Assembly (NCBI GenBank): GCA_941918925.1
Contig: OW799235.1
Coordinates: 102,813,947-102,877,946, forward strand
Direction of reading: 5' to 3'
DNA length: 64,000 nucleotides
From: Phyto melanocephala
Lineage: Eukaryota; Arthropoda; Insecta; Diptera; Rhinophoridae
Part shown: one piece after another, positions 1 through 12,764 of the stretch
How the letters are laid out: each line of letters opens with the position of its first letter
Position numbering within the stretch: position 1 is the stretch's first letter
The notes under the pieces: model-generated
What the model saw: the letters and a program-made list of their open reading frames with translations, nothing else
Told to the model about the DNA's origin: nothing
Database searches by the model: none
Made by a program: the position numbers and the translations under genes

Positions 1-690
1 CTTTTTAATTTATAAAAAAAAATTAATATAAAATATATAACATAGCGAGAAAAAAAAAAGTTAATTTGAAAACTGATTTTGCCGTTTTCGGATTTAAAAG
101 TTTGTGTTTTATGTTACATACCTTTAATAAAGTCCCCCAAGTATTATTCTCCAAGGATTAAATTGGCTATTCAATAAATTGTATTTCTGCTATTACTGGT
201 ACTATTGAAATGAGAGATATTCAATAATGTTGGATTTGTTCACAAATTTGTTAATTTTTTTACTAGCGATTATCGTTCTGATTTTCAATGCAACTGAATA
301 CCACTTGGGAGCGGTCAGAAGATAAAATTATAATTACGTTTGTAAGAAATGTGTTTGGAAAGACTAGTAACATTACATTAGGGATTTCAAGTTATTTGCT
401 TCATATTTATTAGAGAGCTGCACAAGCATAAGAAAAATGGCTGACAAGCAATTTCATTAAATTCAATGTTATGTGGGTATATTACTTTCTCATTATAAAA
501 TACATACTTGCAAAAATATATGTTTTGCTTTACGATAAAAATATTAAAGAATAGAACAAAACTGAAATAGAAAAACGATGGAGTAAAATAAAGTTGGATC
601 AAAACAATGATAAAATAGAACATTCAAACTGAAATAGAACAAACAAAACATGTTTGAATGTTTTGATAGTTCTTTGAGCTTGAACTCTTA
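1..690. other. AT-rich DNA, no gene seen
   Basis: The stretch is AT-rich with poly-A and poly-T runs. The short open frames here have no domain-like content and no splice context. It is either upstream intergenic or intronic DNA. Confidence 0.6.
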
Positions 691-1046
691 GGGCCATTAT
701 TACAACTTGCCGACAAAGTTAATGTTTATAAAAGGTAACTTTTGTTAACGTGAGCAATAAACTGACCATTAAGTATTTTTCGTTATTACAACCTGCCTGT
801 AAAATAAATTTTATTTTTTTTAAATATGACAGCACCAAAACAAATGCTGAACAAATTAATAAGTTCTTTAAAAACAAAGTGGCAACGACAAGCAAATAGT
901 AAACACGTTAAAAGTTAAAGGTAGAGTGATCTTCCCTTTAACTTATCGGACACTTTTAGGTTAAAGTGAAGTTGTAATAACGAAAAACTAGTTATCTGTC
1001 CGATAACATCCTAACTTTAGCTATCGGTAAGTTATAATAATGGCCC
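691..1046. mobile_element. PIF/Harbinger-type MITE 1
   Basis: A 356-bp non-coding element has imperfect terminal inverted repeats beginning GGGCCATTATTA. The right end reads as its complement, TAATAATGGCCC. A TTA triplet flanks each side (688-690 and 1047-1049), matching the TWA target duplication of PIF/Harbinger elements. The inverted repeat extends inward: the TTTTTCGTTATTACAAC block near 777-793 recurs inverted near 971-987. No transposase remains. Related diverged copies appear near 14490-14565 and 25655-26152. Confidence 0.8.
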
Positions 1047-3495
1047 TTAATATACCAAATTTTTGGGCAACATTGAATTTAAATTATTATAAGTGACTTG
1101 CCATAATGCCATAATGCCATAGCCATAACCACAAAAACTAGATGTATTAAAGTTATAGTTATTATAGTTATGACACGTCTAATTTAACCATTAGAAACAC
1201 TGCTCTTTAATATTTTTTAACGGTTTTAGTATGTGTGATAATTTACTTGATGCTTCTGATATTATTTGATTTGAAATTATACTTTGTTTGAAAACACAAA
1301 CAAATCTGTAGATGATGATTTATTTTTTTTCAGTAAGAGCAATGTTTTGTTATTTGTGTTTTACACTGAAATATATTGATTAGAAGTAGTATAAAATAAA
1401 ATATATAACTCTAAGAACATTTTGCTCAGCTCTTTAATATTTATATAGATTTTATGTTTAAAAAAATATTTATGTATATAAAATGTATTTAATAAAGTCA
1501 TTTGAAAATAATTTTGTATTGGCAATTTTTCAAGCTAGTAAAACAATACAAAAGAAGTCTAGAAACTGTTCCGAATTATTGAATTACTACAGCGTAGTAG
1601 CTAGAAATATTTTATGTATTTTTTCTATATATTTTTTTCACTTAAAGATGTGTGTTAACATGTTTATTACTTACTTAGTTGCGAGCAATATTGGACAGTT
1701 TAAACATGAAATAATTAAAATATCCACAAGATATTGTTGCATCATTACATGCACACAACAATGTCTTAAATAAATCCGGTGGATAAAGGCACCGCCATTG
1801 AATAATCTCTTAATTGCATACACACATACATAAACGCATAACAAGGAATATATTAATAAAGAATAGGGTGATCCTTAAAAGTCTTAAGAGTATGAAAGAC
1901 TAATTCGCTTACCGTAAATTTAAAATAGGGATTATAAATATCTAACAATGCTGCTGATGGTAAATCCCATGGAAGCCCTCAGCTTTCAGATTATATAGAC
2001 TATATTGTGTATTGGGTTGTAGAAGAGACATTGAAGGTGATTGAAAGCAGACTGTTTATAAAGTTTTGTTTTGAGTTTGTTCAACCATTTGTTGTTGAGC
2101 ATGCATATTTTGGTAAAAAAATTTTATTTGAGTCCGCCGGAGTTTGCAATACCTAAAAAGATGGTCATTTGTTTTACTCCGTATTTTTTACGCTATTTCT
2201 ACAATATTTATTTGTGACCCCATAAAAAAATAAAGAGAGGTACAAATAAACTAAACTTTAATTGTTTTAGTATGTACATATACATATATATATTATATTA
2301 AATTAAAAAATAAATAAAAACAAATGGCCTTATTCATATGGCTGCAGAGGCAGGCTTGATATTTGGCTTGAAAGATTAGGATTTCAAAACTTTGCGACGT
2401 TTTTGAATATATATCTCACGAATGGCTAGAACGATATATTCTTTAAATAGTGAATTGTTTTCAAGTTATTTGTATACCATCGACGCACAATATAAAATAT
2501 AATTGGTCAAATAGCAGCTCTGAGATAGCCAATTGACGTCGCTAAACGATTATCGAACTTAGTGTGCAGAATATATATTTCTAAAGTGAGCTGCGTTATG
2601 TAGTGAACTGTCATATAAGCATTTTCCAAGTTCACATTTTTAGTTTAAGCCCAAAAAGAGTCCACTATCAAAGCTGCGAATTGGCATAGAAACTCTAATC
2701 AGAATTTTAAAATTTTGATATCTCTCTGTTAAAGTCCACGAAGTGTGGAATTATTGAGATCATTAGAGAGTCGATACTCTTGACTTAAGTTTCACACTTT
2801 CGGTCACATCAGCCACATTTACGCTGATATATACATTGCGTACAGTTTTACGATCTGCAAATATCTTGTAACTACTCAATGAACTAAGCTAAGTTAACTT
2901 GGCCTGTTGCTTATAATAAACGAAATATTTCATATTAAAGATGTTTTCAACTTTCATATTTCCAACAATTAAAAAAAAATTTTAAGTAATTATTATTGGT
3001 TGTAGATTTTTGTTTGGCTTTAGTTCATAAAAATTCAATTTCGTTGTTTTATTTTTAAGAAAAAATTTTAAATGCATTTATTTATTTTATTTCAAAACCT
3101 CGACCTACTCATCATCAGTTAAGTAACTTATAAGTTTTATAAGTTAAGTAACTTATAAAAAAATAAGATTGTTTTTCAACTCGATATAAAATTATATCAA
3201 AAATATTTTTAAATAAAATATATAAACAACAAAAAAATGTCAACAATAATTTTTTAACATAATTATTATATTCTTTAGACTACCCTAATTAAATGTACTA
3301 CGTTTAATTAAGTAAACAATTAAAGATAAAGAGCGAAACAAATTAAAAAAAATGAAATTTTCTAATACGACTAAGACGAAAAAAAAAATATTTTATTAAC
3401 AATTACTTCCTTATATTCGATATATTGAAAAATTCAAATTTTTACAACCAATATCCGATAAAGTTAAAAAACAACAAATTAAATATAAACAAACA
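1047..3495. other. AT-rich DNA, no gene seen
   Basis: No coding exon or recognisable element is supported. A small inverted repeat of the motif AAGTAACTTATAAG lies at about 3120-3160. The string TAGGGTGATC at 1864 resembles the hAT-type terminus seen at 14111 but has no partner. Confidence 0.5.
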
Positions 3496-3499
3496 ACAC

Positions 3500-3715
3500 A
3501 ATGGCTAACGATAATATTGACGACGAGGAGGCTGATGAAATGTTATTGTGGTGGCGGTAGTGGTAACAACGGCACAGCTACTGGTGGCAGTGTAATTTTT
3601 TCCTTCATTATTTTCATCTTTGGTTATCGTGTTATATACTTGGTGGTTAACGGTCATACCAGTGTGTTTCTTCCTTAATGACCAGAAGTCTAATCGACCG
3701 CCTTCCTCCACAACA
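3500..3715 (+). pseudogene. Coding-like fragment, broken frame
   Basis: An A/C-rich leader ends in a good fly start context (AACACAATGGCT). It opens a short acidic peptide, MANDNIDDEEADEM, in which the frame closes after five more codons. A one-base shift reopens a Gly/Ser/Asn-rich stretch (CGGGSGNNGTATGGS) followed by a hydrophobic run. Base composition is richer in G and C than the flanks. This could be the decayed start of a host gene, a processed pseudogene, or a first exon using the GT at about 3555. I do not recognise the protein, and no downstream exon was found. Confidence 0.3.
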
Positions 3716-4724
3716 AACCATCAGCATTTTTTCTTTTTTATTGTTTTTTTTTTCTCTGTTAAAAATGTATTTTATGTAAATGTTTCACAACTAATTGTGT
3801 GCGAAGTAATCACAAGAATTCTGTAAAAAACAAATAGGTAAGAGATACATATACATTCTTCATATATATTTTTTAAACAACTATAAAGCTTATAAAGAAA
3901 TATGTATATATTTTTACAAACATTATTACGTGTGTTAATAAATTAATTAAAAAATATTTTTGCATAAAAAGATTTTGCTGTGTATGGGGCCTAACTCTTA
4001 AGGACATGTTAGATAAAACTTCGTCGCTTTGCGCGACATTTCTAACTTTGACATAAAAGCGCGAGCGAAAGGTGCATGCCACAATGAAAACTTTGACAAC
4101 ACTAACGCATTGTTTATTTACCTATAAAGTTGACAAGTACTTTTCTAAATGTTTCACTAGTATTTCATTATTAAATAATATATTTTTTAAATATATAGTT
4201 GTTAAAACTAATTAATTTTGCGTTCGAATTTAAAAAAAAAAAAATATAAGAAAATATGCCATCTGATTGTTAAAGCGCGCAAAAAGATGAAGGTTGCCTA
4301 TCCTAAAACTTACGCTGCGTTAAAAGTACTTTATATGACATGTTTCGTATAAGTCAAAGCAAATTTCTAACGCAACGTGAAGCAAAAGCTTTATCTGACA
4401 TGGACTTTAGATTATTATTAAATGAAATTCTAAAGCTGAGAATCACGTTACTGATGAATAAGGTAATAAGTTTTGGGAATAATCAAAAAAAAACAATTAA
4501 TTTTTATATTTTAGTTACATAAAGTCGATCAAAAATTTATACTAAATATCGTTGGTCTCATAAACATATGTAGGCCAAAGCTCGCTTTTTCGATATTGGT
4601 GTTTTTAATAATTCCAAATTCATTTAACTCAAGTACACCTCGTCAGCAAACTTGAATACAGTAGTATCAAAAATAATGGTTCTACAAGCAATTGTACAAA
4701 AGAAGTTGAAATTTGTTTTCTCAT
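3716..4724. other. AT-rich DNA, no gene seen
   Basis: Nothing is recognised apart from long T and A runs and scattered GCGC-containing words at 4025-4080 and 4275. Short open frames on both strands have no family resemblance. Confidence 0.5.
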
Positions 4725-5992
4725 TCCGTTTGTAATTTCTACAATATTCATTTCTAACTCCATAAAATATGTTTTCTGAAAGCTTATGAATAGGGGAGTC
4801 GACTAAGCATTGTCAGTCTGTCCGTGACCCGTGAAGCGCCCAAATATAGCACAGATCTGAATGCTATATCAATCTTTCGCAAGTATCCGGCAACGAATAT
4901 CTATTGAAATCAAGCACAATCGCCCATAACCTTTTTTGATTCTTTTTCCCATATTTTTATCGTAAAAGTCAATATTTTCAGTACTAAATTTATTGACAAC
5001 TTTGCTACTATTTATATAAGACGGTTTCTAATCGTTAAAGCTATAGGCACAAATTATGTTTAGAAATATTTTTCTTTTTAATATATACCAAGTTATTAAA
5101 GGTACTAATTAAAAGTTCGACATGCTAGAGATGTCAAAACTATTACCTATAAAAACTGAAAAATCAGTCGCTAACTGAGATCTAAACAAAAAATTACAAA
5201 TGCTTTGGTGCTTTTCCTAAAACTTACAAACGAAAATCGAGAGAGAAGCGATTAGGGTATCAAATAAAAGGATTTAAATATCAGAATACAATGCATAAAA
5301 AAAAAAACTAAAACGTCATTTTAGTTGCCTCTACAAAATGGCGTACAATAATTTTTATATGGATTAAATCTAGTTATTTAAAGATATACTTACTTCTATC
5401 GCCTCAATATTGGTGTCAAACGAAAGGGCTTGAACAAAGAAAAAATTCAAGATAAAGTTTTTTTTTAAAAAAAGGTGGATATATGGGTGAATTATAGTAA
5501 TAACGGCGTTATCCCCCTTTACCCCATACAATATTGATATCAAATGAAAGGGCTTGACCAGTAAAATACAGTGAATTATAAAAAGTAAAATAAAAGATGG
5601 CGAACTACATAAAGTGACAGGTATATGGTTCAGATAAAATAATTACGAATTTTTCACCTTCAATCCTCACAATACTGGCATTAAATAAAAGGGCTTCGTC
5701 AGTAGATTAAAACAAAATGTGAAAATGGGTAAAATACTAGAAGGTGTTCGAAATTAAATGCAGGATAACTTTTTTTTCTCAACTCTATCAATATGAGTAT
5801 TAAACAAAAAAACTTGACTAGTGGAATACAACTATCTATGTTAAAATCTAAAATTAAAGATGACGTTAGAGATAATAAAGGAAAATTAAGCTACGATGTA
5901 GTCACTACTCCTATGTACATAATGTTAAGGGGTATTATCAGATACGGCATGGACGAATGGAGCATTTGGACTTGTTTTCAGAAAAAATTATA
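4725..5992 (+). mobile_element. DINE-1-like element with diverged tandem units (C1)
   Basis: The left part (4725-4945) matches the 5' half of the A family: CATTCCGTTTGTAATTTC, then a decayed CCCCATAAAGTATAT block, then CAGTCTGTCCGTGACC, which is a remnant of the (GTCY) tract. The right part carries repeats of a unit containing AATATTGATATCAAATGAAAG followed by GGGCTTGA. These start near 5406, 5530, 5671 and 5790, so spacing is 119-141 bp, with a weaker unit near 5250. No coding capacity is present; the open frame at 5793-5993 is made of repeat sequence. C2 (11205) and C3 (12765) are relatives. Confidence 0.6.
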
Positions 5993-6022
5993 ATATTTAG
6001 TTTCTGTAAAAAAAATAAAAAA

Positions 6023-6867
6023 AACAAGTAAGAGTGCTATATTCGGCCATGCCGAATCTTATATACCCTTCACAACGTGTAGTCACGCAATAACAGTAGT
6101 TTTTATCACCATTCATCCCATATGAAATACGTACACACATATAAAAAACATACATCTATAAAAACATCCCATTGTAAAATTATAAATTTACGTATGTGTG
6201 TGTGTTAAAAAAAATAAAAAAAAAAAAAATAAAAGATAAATTAAAAAAATTTTATAAAAAAAATAAAACAAAAAAATAAAAAAAGATATAAAAAAAAATT
6301 ATAAAATTAAATTATAAAAATATGAATAGTGAATATAAAATAAAAAATAAAAAAATTAATTAAAAAAATTTTTAAATAATTAAAAATAATTAAAAAAAAA
6401 AAAAAAAAATATAAATAATATATAAAATAAAAAAAAAAATTTTTTGGGCTCAGCTGGGCTTCGATGCCACGTTTACTCTAATCAGTATACCACGTCTGTA
6501 TGTATGTATGTTGTTGTTGGATGTTGTTTTTGTGTTAAAAAAAAAACGAGGTGGCCGTGGATTTTTGCTCATATCTCAGTTGTTTATGTACCGATGTTTC
6601 TGATTTTCAATACCGATTTACTCCCAAATATTTCTTATATTTTAATACCTCACCTGGGTCCAGGCGATGTCGGGAGGCTTCAAAAAGTTAATTTTAACAT
6701 ACACACGGACGGACAGTCAGACGGAAAGACTGACAGAACTTAATCGACTCCCCTATTCATAAGCTTTTAGAAAATACATACTTTATGGGGTCGGAAATGA
6801 AAATTGTAGAAATTTCACACGGAATGACAAACCTATATATACCCTTTTTCACTGTGTGAAGGGTATA
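6023..6867 (-). mobile_element. A-family HINE (DINE-1-like non-autonomous Helentron), copy A1
   Basis: Read on the minus strand the element starts TATACCCTTCACACAGTG. It continues with CGACCCCATAAAGTAT, a short (GTCY) region, a variable A/T-only stretch (about 6190-6440), and a 3' hairpin built from ATTCGGC/GCCGAAT before CTTACTTGTT. These blocks match the order seen in Drosophila DINE-1/INE-1 elements. It has no protein-coding content; the 99-codon frame at 6444-6743 lies wholly within repeat sequence. Confidence 0.78.
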
Positions 6868-7387
6868 AAAATACTTACAAAATGTTAATTTTAACGTAAC
6901 GGAACCTGCATGAATTTACAATGTTGTTATAATTTAAATTTAGAAAGATTTATACACCAACAAACAACTGATCGTTGTTGGCAGCTGTCAGCTATACGGA
7001 TATCTGATATATATAAGATATGCCATATAAAATCGCCCTTCTCTTCTATTTACAAGTGTACTCAGAAATTATTTTTTAGGGATATAAGCTCATATGATAA
7101 TTAAACTAAAAAAAATTAACTATAGCACCCCACCTTCTGCAGACTTGACTACTCAGTTCTGCGCTTTTCGCCCATCAGAAGATTTTTAAAGTTGTATGTT
7201 GGCATAACGTTACGCACTTAAACAAAGAAATTGTAATTTTTATGGCTTAATTGGCTAAACAAACAAAATATTGTTAATGAATGTAGTTGGCTTAATTGTT
7301 AACTGAAAAACAATTGAGGCATTGTTTTTGTTTTTTTTTTTAGTTTTTTGCAAAAAAAAAAGAAAACTCAAAGAGCTAAACAAACTT
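6868..7387. other. No gene seen
   Basis: AT-rich sequence with a T/A homopolymer pair near 7330-7365 (GTTTTTT and GCAAAAAAAA). No exon or element could be supported. Confidence 0.5.
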
Positions 7388-7790
7388 GTTTCTACTGTAT
7401 TAAAAATTGTATGACTAATGTACAAAAATAAGGATATTCGATATGTTAGGTTATGTTTCGACTACTAATGGCGACGTTATGTAAAAAATACTAGGATAGA
7501 AGTAGGTGCGTGGCAAAAATAAAAACTAAATAAATAAAATTTGGAATCGCCTTTACTATTTACTAGTATTTAATTTTTATTTTGATTTAAAAAATGTTTC
7601 TACTGTATTAAAAATTGTATGACTTATATACAAAAATAAGGATATATGACATGTAATGTTCCGACTACGTTGTGTAAAAAATACTTAGATGGAAGTATCT
7701 AGGTGCGTGGGAAAAATAAAAAAATAAATAAAATTTAGAATCGCCTTTACTATTTTACTATTTTATTTTGATTTAAAAAATGTTTTGCAC
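7388..7790. repeat. Two-copy tandem duplication, about 208-bp unit
   Basis: The string GTTTCTACTGTATTAAAAAT occurs at 7388 and again at 7596. Both copies continue through GTATGACT, CAAAAATAAGGATAT, AGGTGCGTGG and GAATCGCCTTTACTATT. The copies differ by substitutions and small indels, so the duplication is not recent. No coding content. Confidence 0.75.
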
Positions 7791-8379
7791 TTTTTATGTT
7801 GTTATGTAAGCCTGTAGGCTTTAAGAAATATATAGTTACGTGTGAACAAGGATGACCAAAAAAAAAAAAATTTACAGTTGGACATTTTAACATGTTCAAC
7901 CCGCTGTAGCTCCGCTCCTGAGAAATAATTTTGTATACTCGCTTTCGCCCATTCAGGTAGGTCCGAAATGACCCGCACTGTTTGACTTAAAATAACAACA
8001 ATTATGTATAGAATATAAATTTAGAAAAACAACATTTGCTTTCATAAATATCAGATATTAAACGTGTTTTTATTTTTTACCATTCTGGAGTTATGGCTCC
8101 ATATGTCAGCTTTTTGCCCAAAAATTTAGATTTTTTAAACTTTGAGCGACGAGCAGCACGGCTTAACATCGTTTAATCGAGCTAAAATTTCTCAATATCT
8201 GGAAAGGATAGTTGCTCTAGAGTGTATCTAGGTAAATGTATGAAAAAATGTATTTACATATCAACCCCTGTGCTCGAAACTCTCGTATGTTACAAAATCA
8301 AAATTTTACAGAAGACCGTTTTTATTACGTTAACATGTACACAAAAATATTTTAAAAAATATTTTAGGTTTATTAAGGG

Positions 8380-8447
8380 CTTATTTGACAGATGTACAGA
8401 AATTTGTCAAATAAGCCTTCAATAACTCAAAAATATTTTTTATGAAT
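8380..8447. repeat. Hairpin repeat, copy 1
   Basis: CTTATTTGACA and its complement TGTCAAATAAG form an 11-bp stem around a 14-nt loop at 8380-8415. The sequence then continues CCTTCAATAA...TATGAATTC. A near-identical block with the same stem and the same right flank occurs at 13507-13579, so this is a dispersed repeat rather than a chance palindrome. Class unknown. Confidence 0.6.
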
Positions 8448-8741
8448 TCTTTATAACAATAAAACCAAAAATTCAACCCATTGTTGACTTTTGGTCTACA
8501 CTGTATTTGCTATACTTTCCTAATATTTATATCGTGATGTCAATTCTAGAAATAGCTATTTTAAAACACAGTTTGCTACAAAGCATGGCGTAATTACATA
8601 AGGTGATAGCGTAAAGGAGAGCGATTATCGGCTCTCTTTTTTTATGTATGAAGTTTGACAATTTCCGGAGTTGAAATCATTTTTTTAATATGTAGTTTGA
8701 CATTTGGTTGGTTATCGTGGTAATTCGCTGCACGCCAACAG

Positions 8742-9100
8742 TCAAGTAGAGTCTGTATGACTCCGTTTTGACAGGACCACATCACTCGTCAGCTTCCAGT
8801 GTATCTCAGAATAAAATCCAAGAGTAAGGCCCGTGGCCCTGAGGTATCTCAGTAAATAATTCAGTCCAACTTCAGATATCGCAGAGAGTCCATCTAGTAT
8901 ATGTTCGCCCAGAAATCTGTGTCTCTTAGCCGCCAGTGCAGGACATTTGCAGAGAAAGTGAAAAACCGATTCCTTCTTCTCTCTTCGACTTCGACTGGTA
9001 AGTTGCAATGTACGTCGTTTGTAGTTTGACATACTCCAGAACACAAAAAAATTGTCAGCTGGGCTGGGACCGCCACCTTGTATAAGTAAGTGTACCCTGC
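8742..9100 (-). pseudogene. C-terminal fragment of a LINE reverse transcriptase protein
   Basis: A 100-codon minus-strand frame contains ESVFHFLCKCPALAAKRHRF followed by LGEHILDGLSAI and NYLLRYLRATG. This is the Cys/His-containing tail typical of Jockey/R1-clade LINE proteins (…H-L-C-x-C-P-A-L…R…LG…LRFLRGTGW). Everything upstream (endonuclease, RT core) is absent, as expected of a truncated relic. The overlapping minus-strand frame at 8894-9133 may hold a few upstream residues in a shifted frame. Confidence 0.65.
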
Positions 9101-9121
9101 TACAATGTGTAAATTATTTAT

Positions 9122-10149
9122 CGGTGTTGTCAACTCGGTGATTTTAGCACTGTTTTTTGTGCTATTTAAAATTAATGACGCGGAAATTTTTTAAGTCAGT
9201 GCTCGGTGCATTTTTCTTTAATTTTTGGTGCTTTTCTTTTTTCTTCGGCGACGGCAAATACTAAATTTCAAATTGTTGAATTGAAATGAAAAAGAATTTC
9301 GAAAGGGTAAATATCTTAAATCACCCTTACGAATCTTGTTTCTTAACAAAGCTAAAAAATATTTACTCATTGTAAAATGATTACAAGTATTTTTATCTTA
9401 ATATATTGAAACTTTTAATTAGGAATATTTTAAGGATTGATAGTGCAAAATGTTTCTGTTATTTTTGCTTTGAACTAGCAACCATAAAAACAATAGTTAT
9501 TAGTAAATTAATCAGAATTGAATTACGATACTCGTTTCTTAATATCCTGTATGGTTAATGACACAAAAAGCACCGCTTGTTCTTTAAATTCAATTGTTAT
9601 GAGAACTTATTTTGTAAGTAAAGTTTCACGTTAATCAACCTTTTGAATATTTTTTTAAAAATTATATTTGTATGGATATGCATTAAAAAAGTGAAAATGA
9701 AAAAAAAAAAAACAAATTATTATGCATAATTAACAATTCAAAGGGTTAAAGGCCAGATGATATAAAGAATAGAATATCTGCAGGTATAAAAGTCGCTCAC
9801 AGATAGCAATATAACTTCAGATTTATTGCCAGTTTTAAAAAAAGTTATTCCAGAGAGCAACTGCGTCCAAAAGCTGTAATTTTTTTTTTTGTAAAATAGT
9901 GATTGTATTGACACCTGTGAAATTAAATTTTTAAACTATTTAAAAACGTATTATATAAAATTATTTTTAAATTTATATGCTCCTAATAGGAGCGATGGAA
10001 GCTTACTTTATTTTTATATCAAAGTTTGTACTTTCATGAAATAAGTAAGAAGTAAATGTAAAATAGTTTAAGCTAAGTGTTTTTTATTGGAAATTTCGCG
10101 CTTTTTCTTAGCTCATGTGCTTTTTGAAATTTCAAAGTTGACAACGCTG
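9122..10149. mobile_element. hAT-type non-autonomous element (1.03 kb)
   Basis: The termini are CGGTGTTGTCAACT (left) and its near complement AGTTGACAACGCTG (right). They are flanked by 8-bp direct repeats TTATTTAT (9114-9121) and TTATTCAT (10150-10157) with one mismatch. An 8-bp target duplication is the hallmark of hAT elements. Further weak inverted similarity (AGCAC...GCGCGAAATT) extends inside. No transposase-like frame is present. Confidence 0.62.
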
Positions 10150-10157
10150 TTATTCAT

Positions 10158-11204
10158 AATATTAATGTTGCCAAAGTTCTTAAATAGAACTAAATTACTC
10201 TATTAAAAAAAATTTAAATAGAAATAAAAAATTAAATATAAATATAAACTAAACCAGTGAAATTAAAATAAAATAAATCTTTGTAACAATATTTTTCAAG
10301 ATTTAATAATATTAGTATTAAAAGAAAAACAGATAATTTGAAAAATTTATCAAATATTTTATCAGGTACAAATTGGTATAAACACATTTAAAATTTTGAG
10401 AAAGAAAATAATAATAGTTTTAATAAGGGAGTAAAAGTTACATCCGCCTTGACTTGAAATTTTAACAATGAAATGTCTACCTTTTACCTCTCCATAATGC
10501 ATTAAATGCATGTACAATGAGTTGTAGTGTGTATTCAATATTGCCTGCTTTTTTTTGCAAATTAAATTTATTTTGTTTTTGATCAAAATTTTATGAACGG
10601 TAAGTAGAAAAAAATATTTATGTCTTGTCATTCAACAATATCTGTGGCATAAAATGACACACGGAAGCCCACCTTTAAGCCCTTGGTTAAGACACTTAAA
10701 CATGTAGTTTGTTTCATTTTAACAACAGAAGCTCGAAAACTGCATCTTGTATTAAGCATTGTTGTTTATTATATGAATTTTTATTTAAGTTTTTGGTTTT
10801 GCTTTTTCATATAAAAGACAGCCAATTATTTTAGCAATTGATTGAAAAAGAGCCAAAATAAAAAAAATATTAAAAATTTGAGGTAAAAAGTCACTTAAGT
10901 TTGCTTAGGTAAAAAACAATACTTGTTGCCTGTTAAGTGTTAGATGCTGGCGAATTTTATTCATTTTAAAGAGAAACAGCGAATAAATGGATAAATGGAT
11001 GAGTTAAATGTAGCCTGAGTGAATAGATTATTTCAGTTAAATTGTAGCAGAAGATAAATGAGTACTTCAAATTATACAAATATAACCCCTGCGTACTGGT
11101 TTATTTCTCTCCAATAATTCAATAAATTCGGTTCACATTCCACACGTCACACACTTTTGTATTTATAAACACTCACTCATTCTTATTGTTAGACACCTCA
11201 CCCG
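10158..11204. other. No gene seen
   Basis: AT-rich DNA. The minus-strand 89-codon frame at 10362-10631 has no recognisable motif and is rich in Lys, Ile and Phe, as expected from AT-rich noncoding sequence. Confidence 0.5.
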
Positions 11205-11815
11205 ACAATGAAAAAGGATACATATAAGTTTGTCAATCCGTCTGAAATTTTTATTATATTCATTTTCGACCCCATAAAGTATATATTTTCTAAAATCTTA
11301 TAAATTGGGAAGTCGATTAGGCATTATCCGTATGTCCGTCAGTCTGTCAATCTGTCTGACTATCTGTCTGTCCGAATGTATGTTTAAATCAACCCTTTAA
11401 AACCCCCTGACATACCCGTATAAGATATTAAAATATCAAAAATATTTATGAAAAGATCCATGTTTGAAATCAGCCTAATTGCTCCATAACTTTTTGAGAA
11501 ATGAGCAAACAAACACGACTGACTCTTTTTTTTCGCTTATTTTTACCACAAAAATTAAAATTTATCAGCCCTAGGATAATTTTTAGACACAGTTGTTGCT
11601 TTTAATAGATTTGGTATGCCTTTGTAGATATTCGCGAACAAGTTTGAATAAAATGATCACTAATCGGCAAAGTTATAGGCAAAAATTTTTGGATAAATAT
11701 ACGTTTTTTTTATATATATAAAATTTTTTTAAACTTCTTAGTAATTGTTGACCATACTTAAGATGGCATAAGCAAAAATTTACAAACTGAAAAAGTTCTT
11801 TTTTTGTGTATCAAA
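11205..11815 (+). mobile_element. DINE-1-like fragment C2
   Basis: The order of blocks matches C1 and the A family: AAAAAGGATACATATAAGTTTG, TTTCGACCCCATAAAGTATA, and a (GTCY)-rich stretch with repeated GTCTGTC at 11335-11375. The tail resembles C1 near 4950-5150 (CTAATCGGCAAAGTTATAGG against CTAATCGTTAAAGCTATAGG). No 3' hairpin is found, so the copy is truncated. Confidence 0.6.
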
Positions 11816-12764
11816 ATATAAGCTGTGAGAGTTCAATTTTTTATATCCACCACTGTAGAAATGGAAAAACAACACTCTGCACTATTTTGTTATATGATAG
11901 AGTCGCGTACTTTGTGGTTGGTACTTCTACTAAATATATACAATGTATGTTTGCTTTTTTACTGCGCAACGTCAATAATATGTTCAGTTCTATATAGAAT
12001 TACTTTTAAATTGCAGGTAAATGACCTTGATAATTTGTACTTTATGAAAACAATTGTTTGGGGTTGCATTTGTAATAAATATCTTTAGACGATTAGTAAA
12101 GAGACGATTAAAAACATTGTGAATTAAAAACATAGTTATAAAAAATATAAAAACAATATGAAGGCATATTAATTCATCAGGTAATTGCAGTTCGGAAAAA
12201 AATTTTTTATTTATATTTTTTCTATATGAAGTTTGACATTTGAAATAAATGAGAGAGGAGAGAAATTTGTTTTTTATATATAGACTTTGACAGCTGAAAT
12301 TTAGACAAAGTGAAGAAAAAAATTATCAGCTGACGAAACAAGACTACCTGATGAATAAATGTGCCTTGAACAATATAAACAACAAATATTTAATGCAATG
12401 TTCACAAATCGATGTTGATAGTATAAGGGGTTTTTACTAGGCTTTTTAAATCTGGGAGAACACGAAAGCAATAGAAATTTTAGATCTTTTATTAGAATAA
12501 GCATAAAAAAGTCGGATTCGTATGTCAAAATTTGGTCCCTATTGTCACACTAATGCCAAAACTTAAAGAAAATTTCTACGAATAAACATCACATACAAAT
12601 GTTTAAACTTTATTTAATTGAGGACTATAGTGCAATCGTCAACTGGTAGAAATATTTTGTCAACTTAATTGTTCCATTTAATCTTACAGGGCAATCTATG
12701 ACATTTGAACAATAGCATTATTATAGAAAAATTACCAAGCACATAGAACTCTAACGTTAAAATA
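11816..12764. other. No gene seen
   Basis: Two overlapping plus-strand frames of 63 and 87 codons (11806-12088) and one minus frame (12301-12528) lack motifs and splice context. TGAAGTTTGACA at 12229 recurs at 8649, hinting at shared repeat flanks. Confidence 0.45.

Noticed and set aside
1864..1880. TAGGGTGATCC as a possible hAT terminus
   Set aside because: No inverted partner or target duplication within a plausible distance.
6444..6743. 99-codon plus-strand frame
   Set aside because: Entirely inside HINE A1, with translated (GTCY) repeat (DGQSDGKTDRT).
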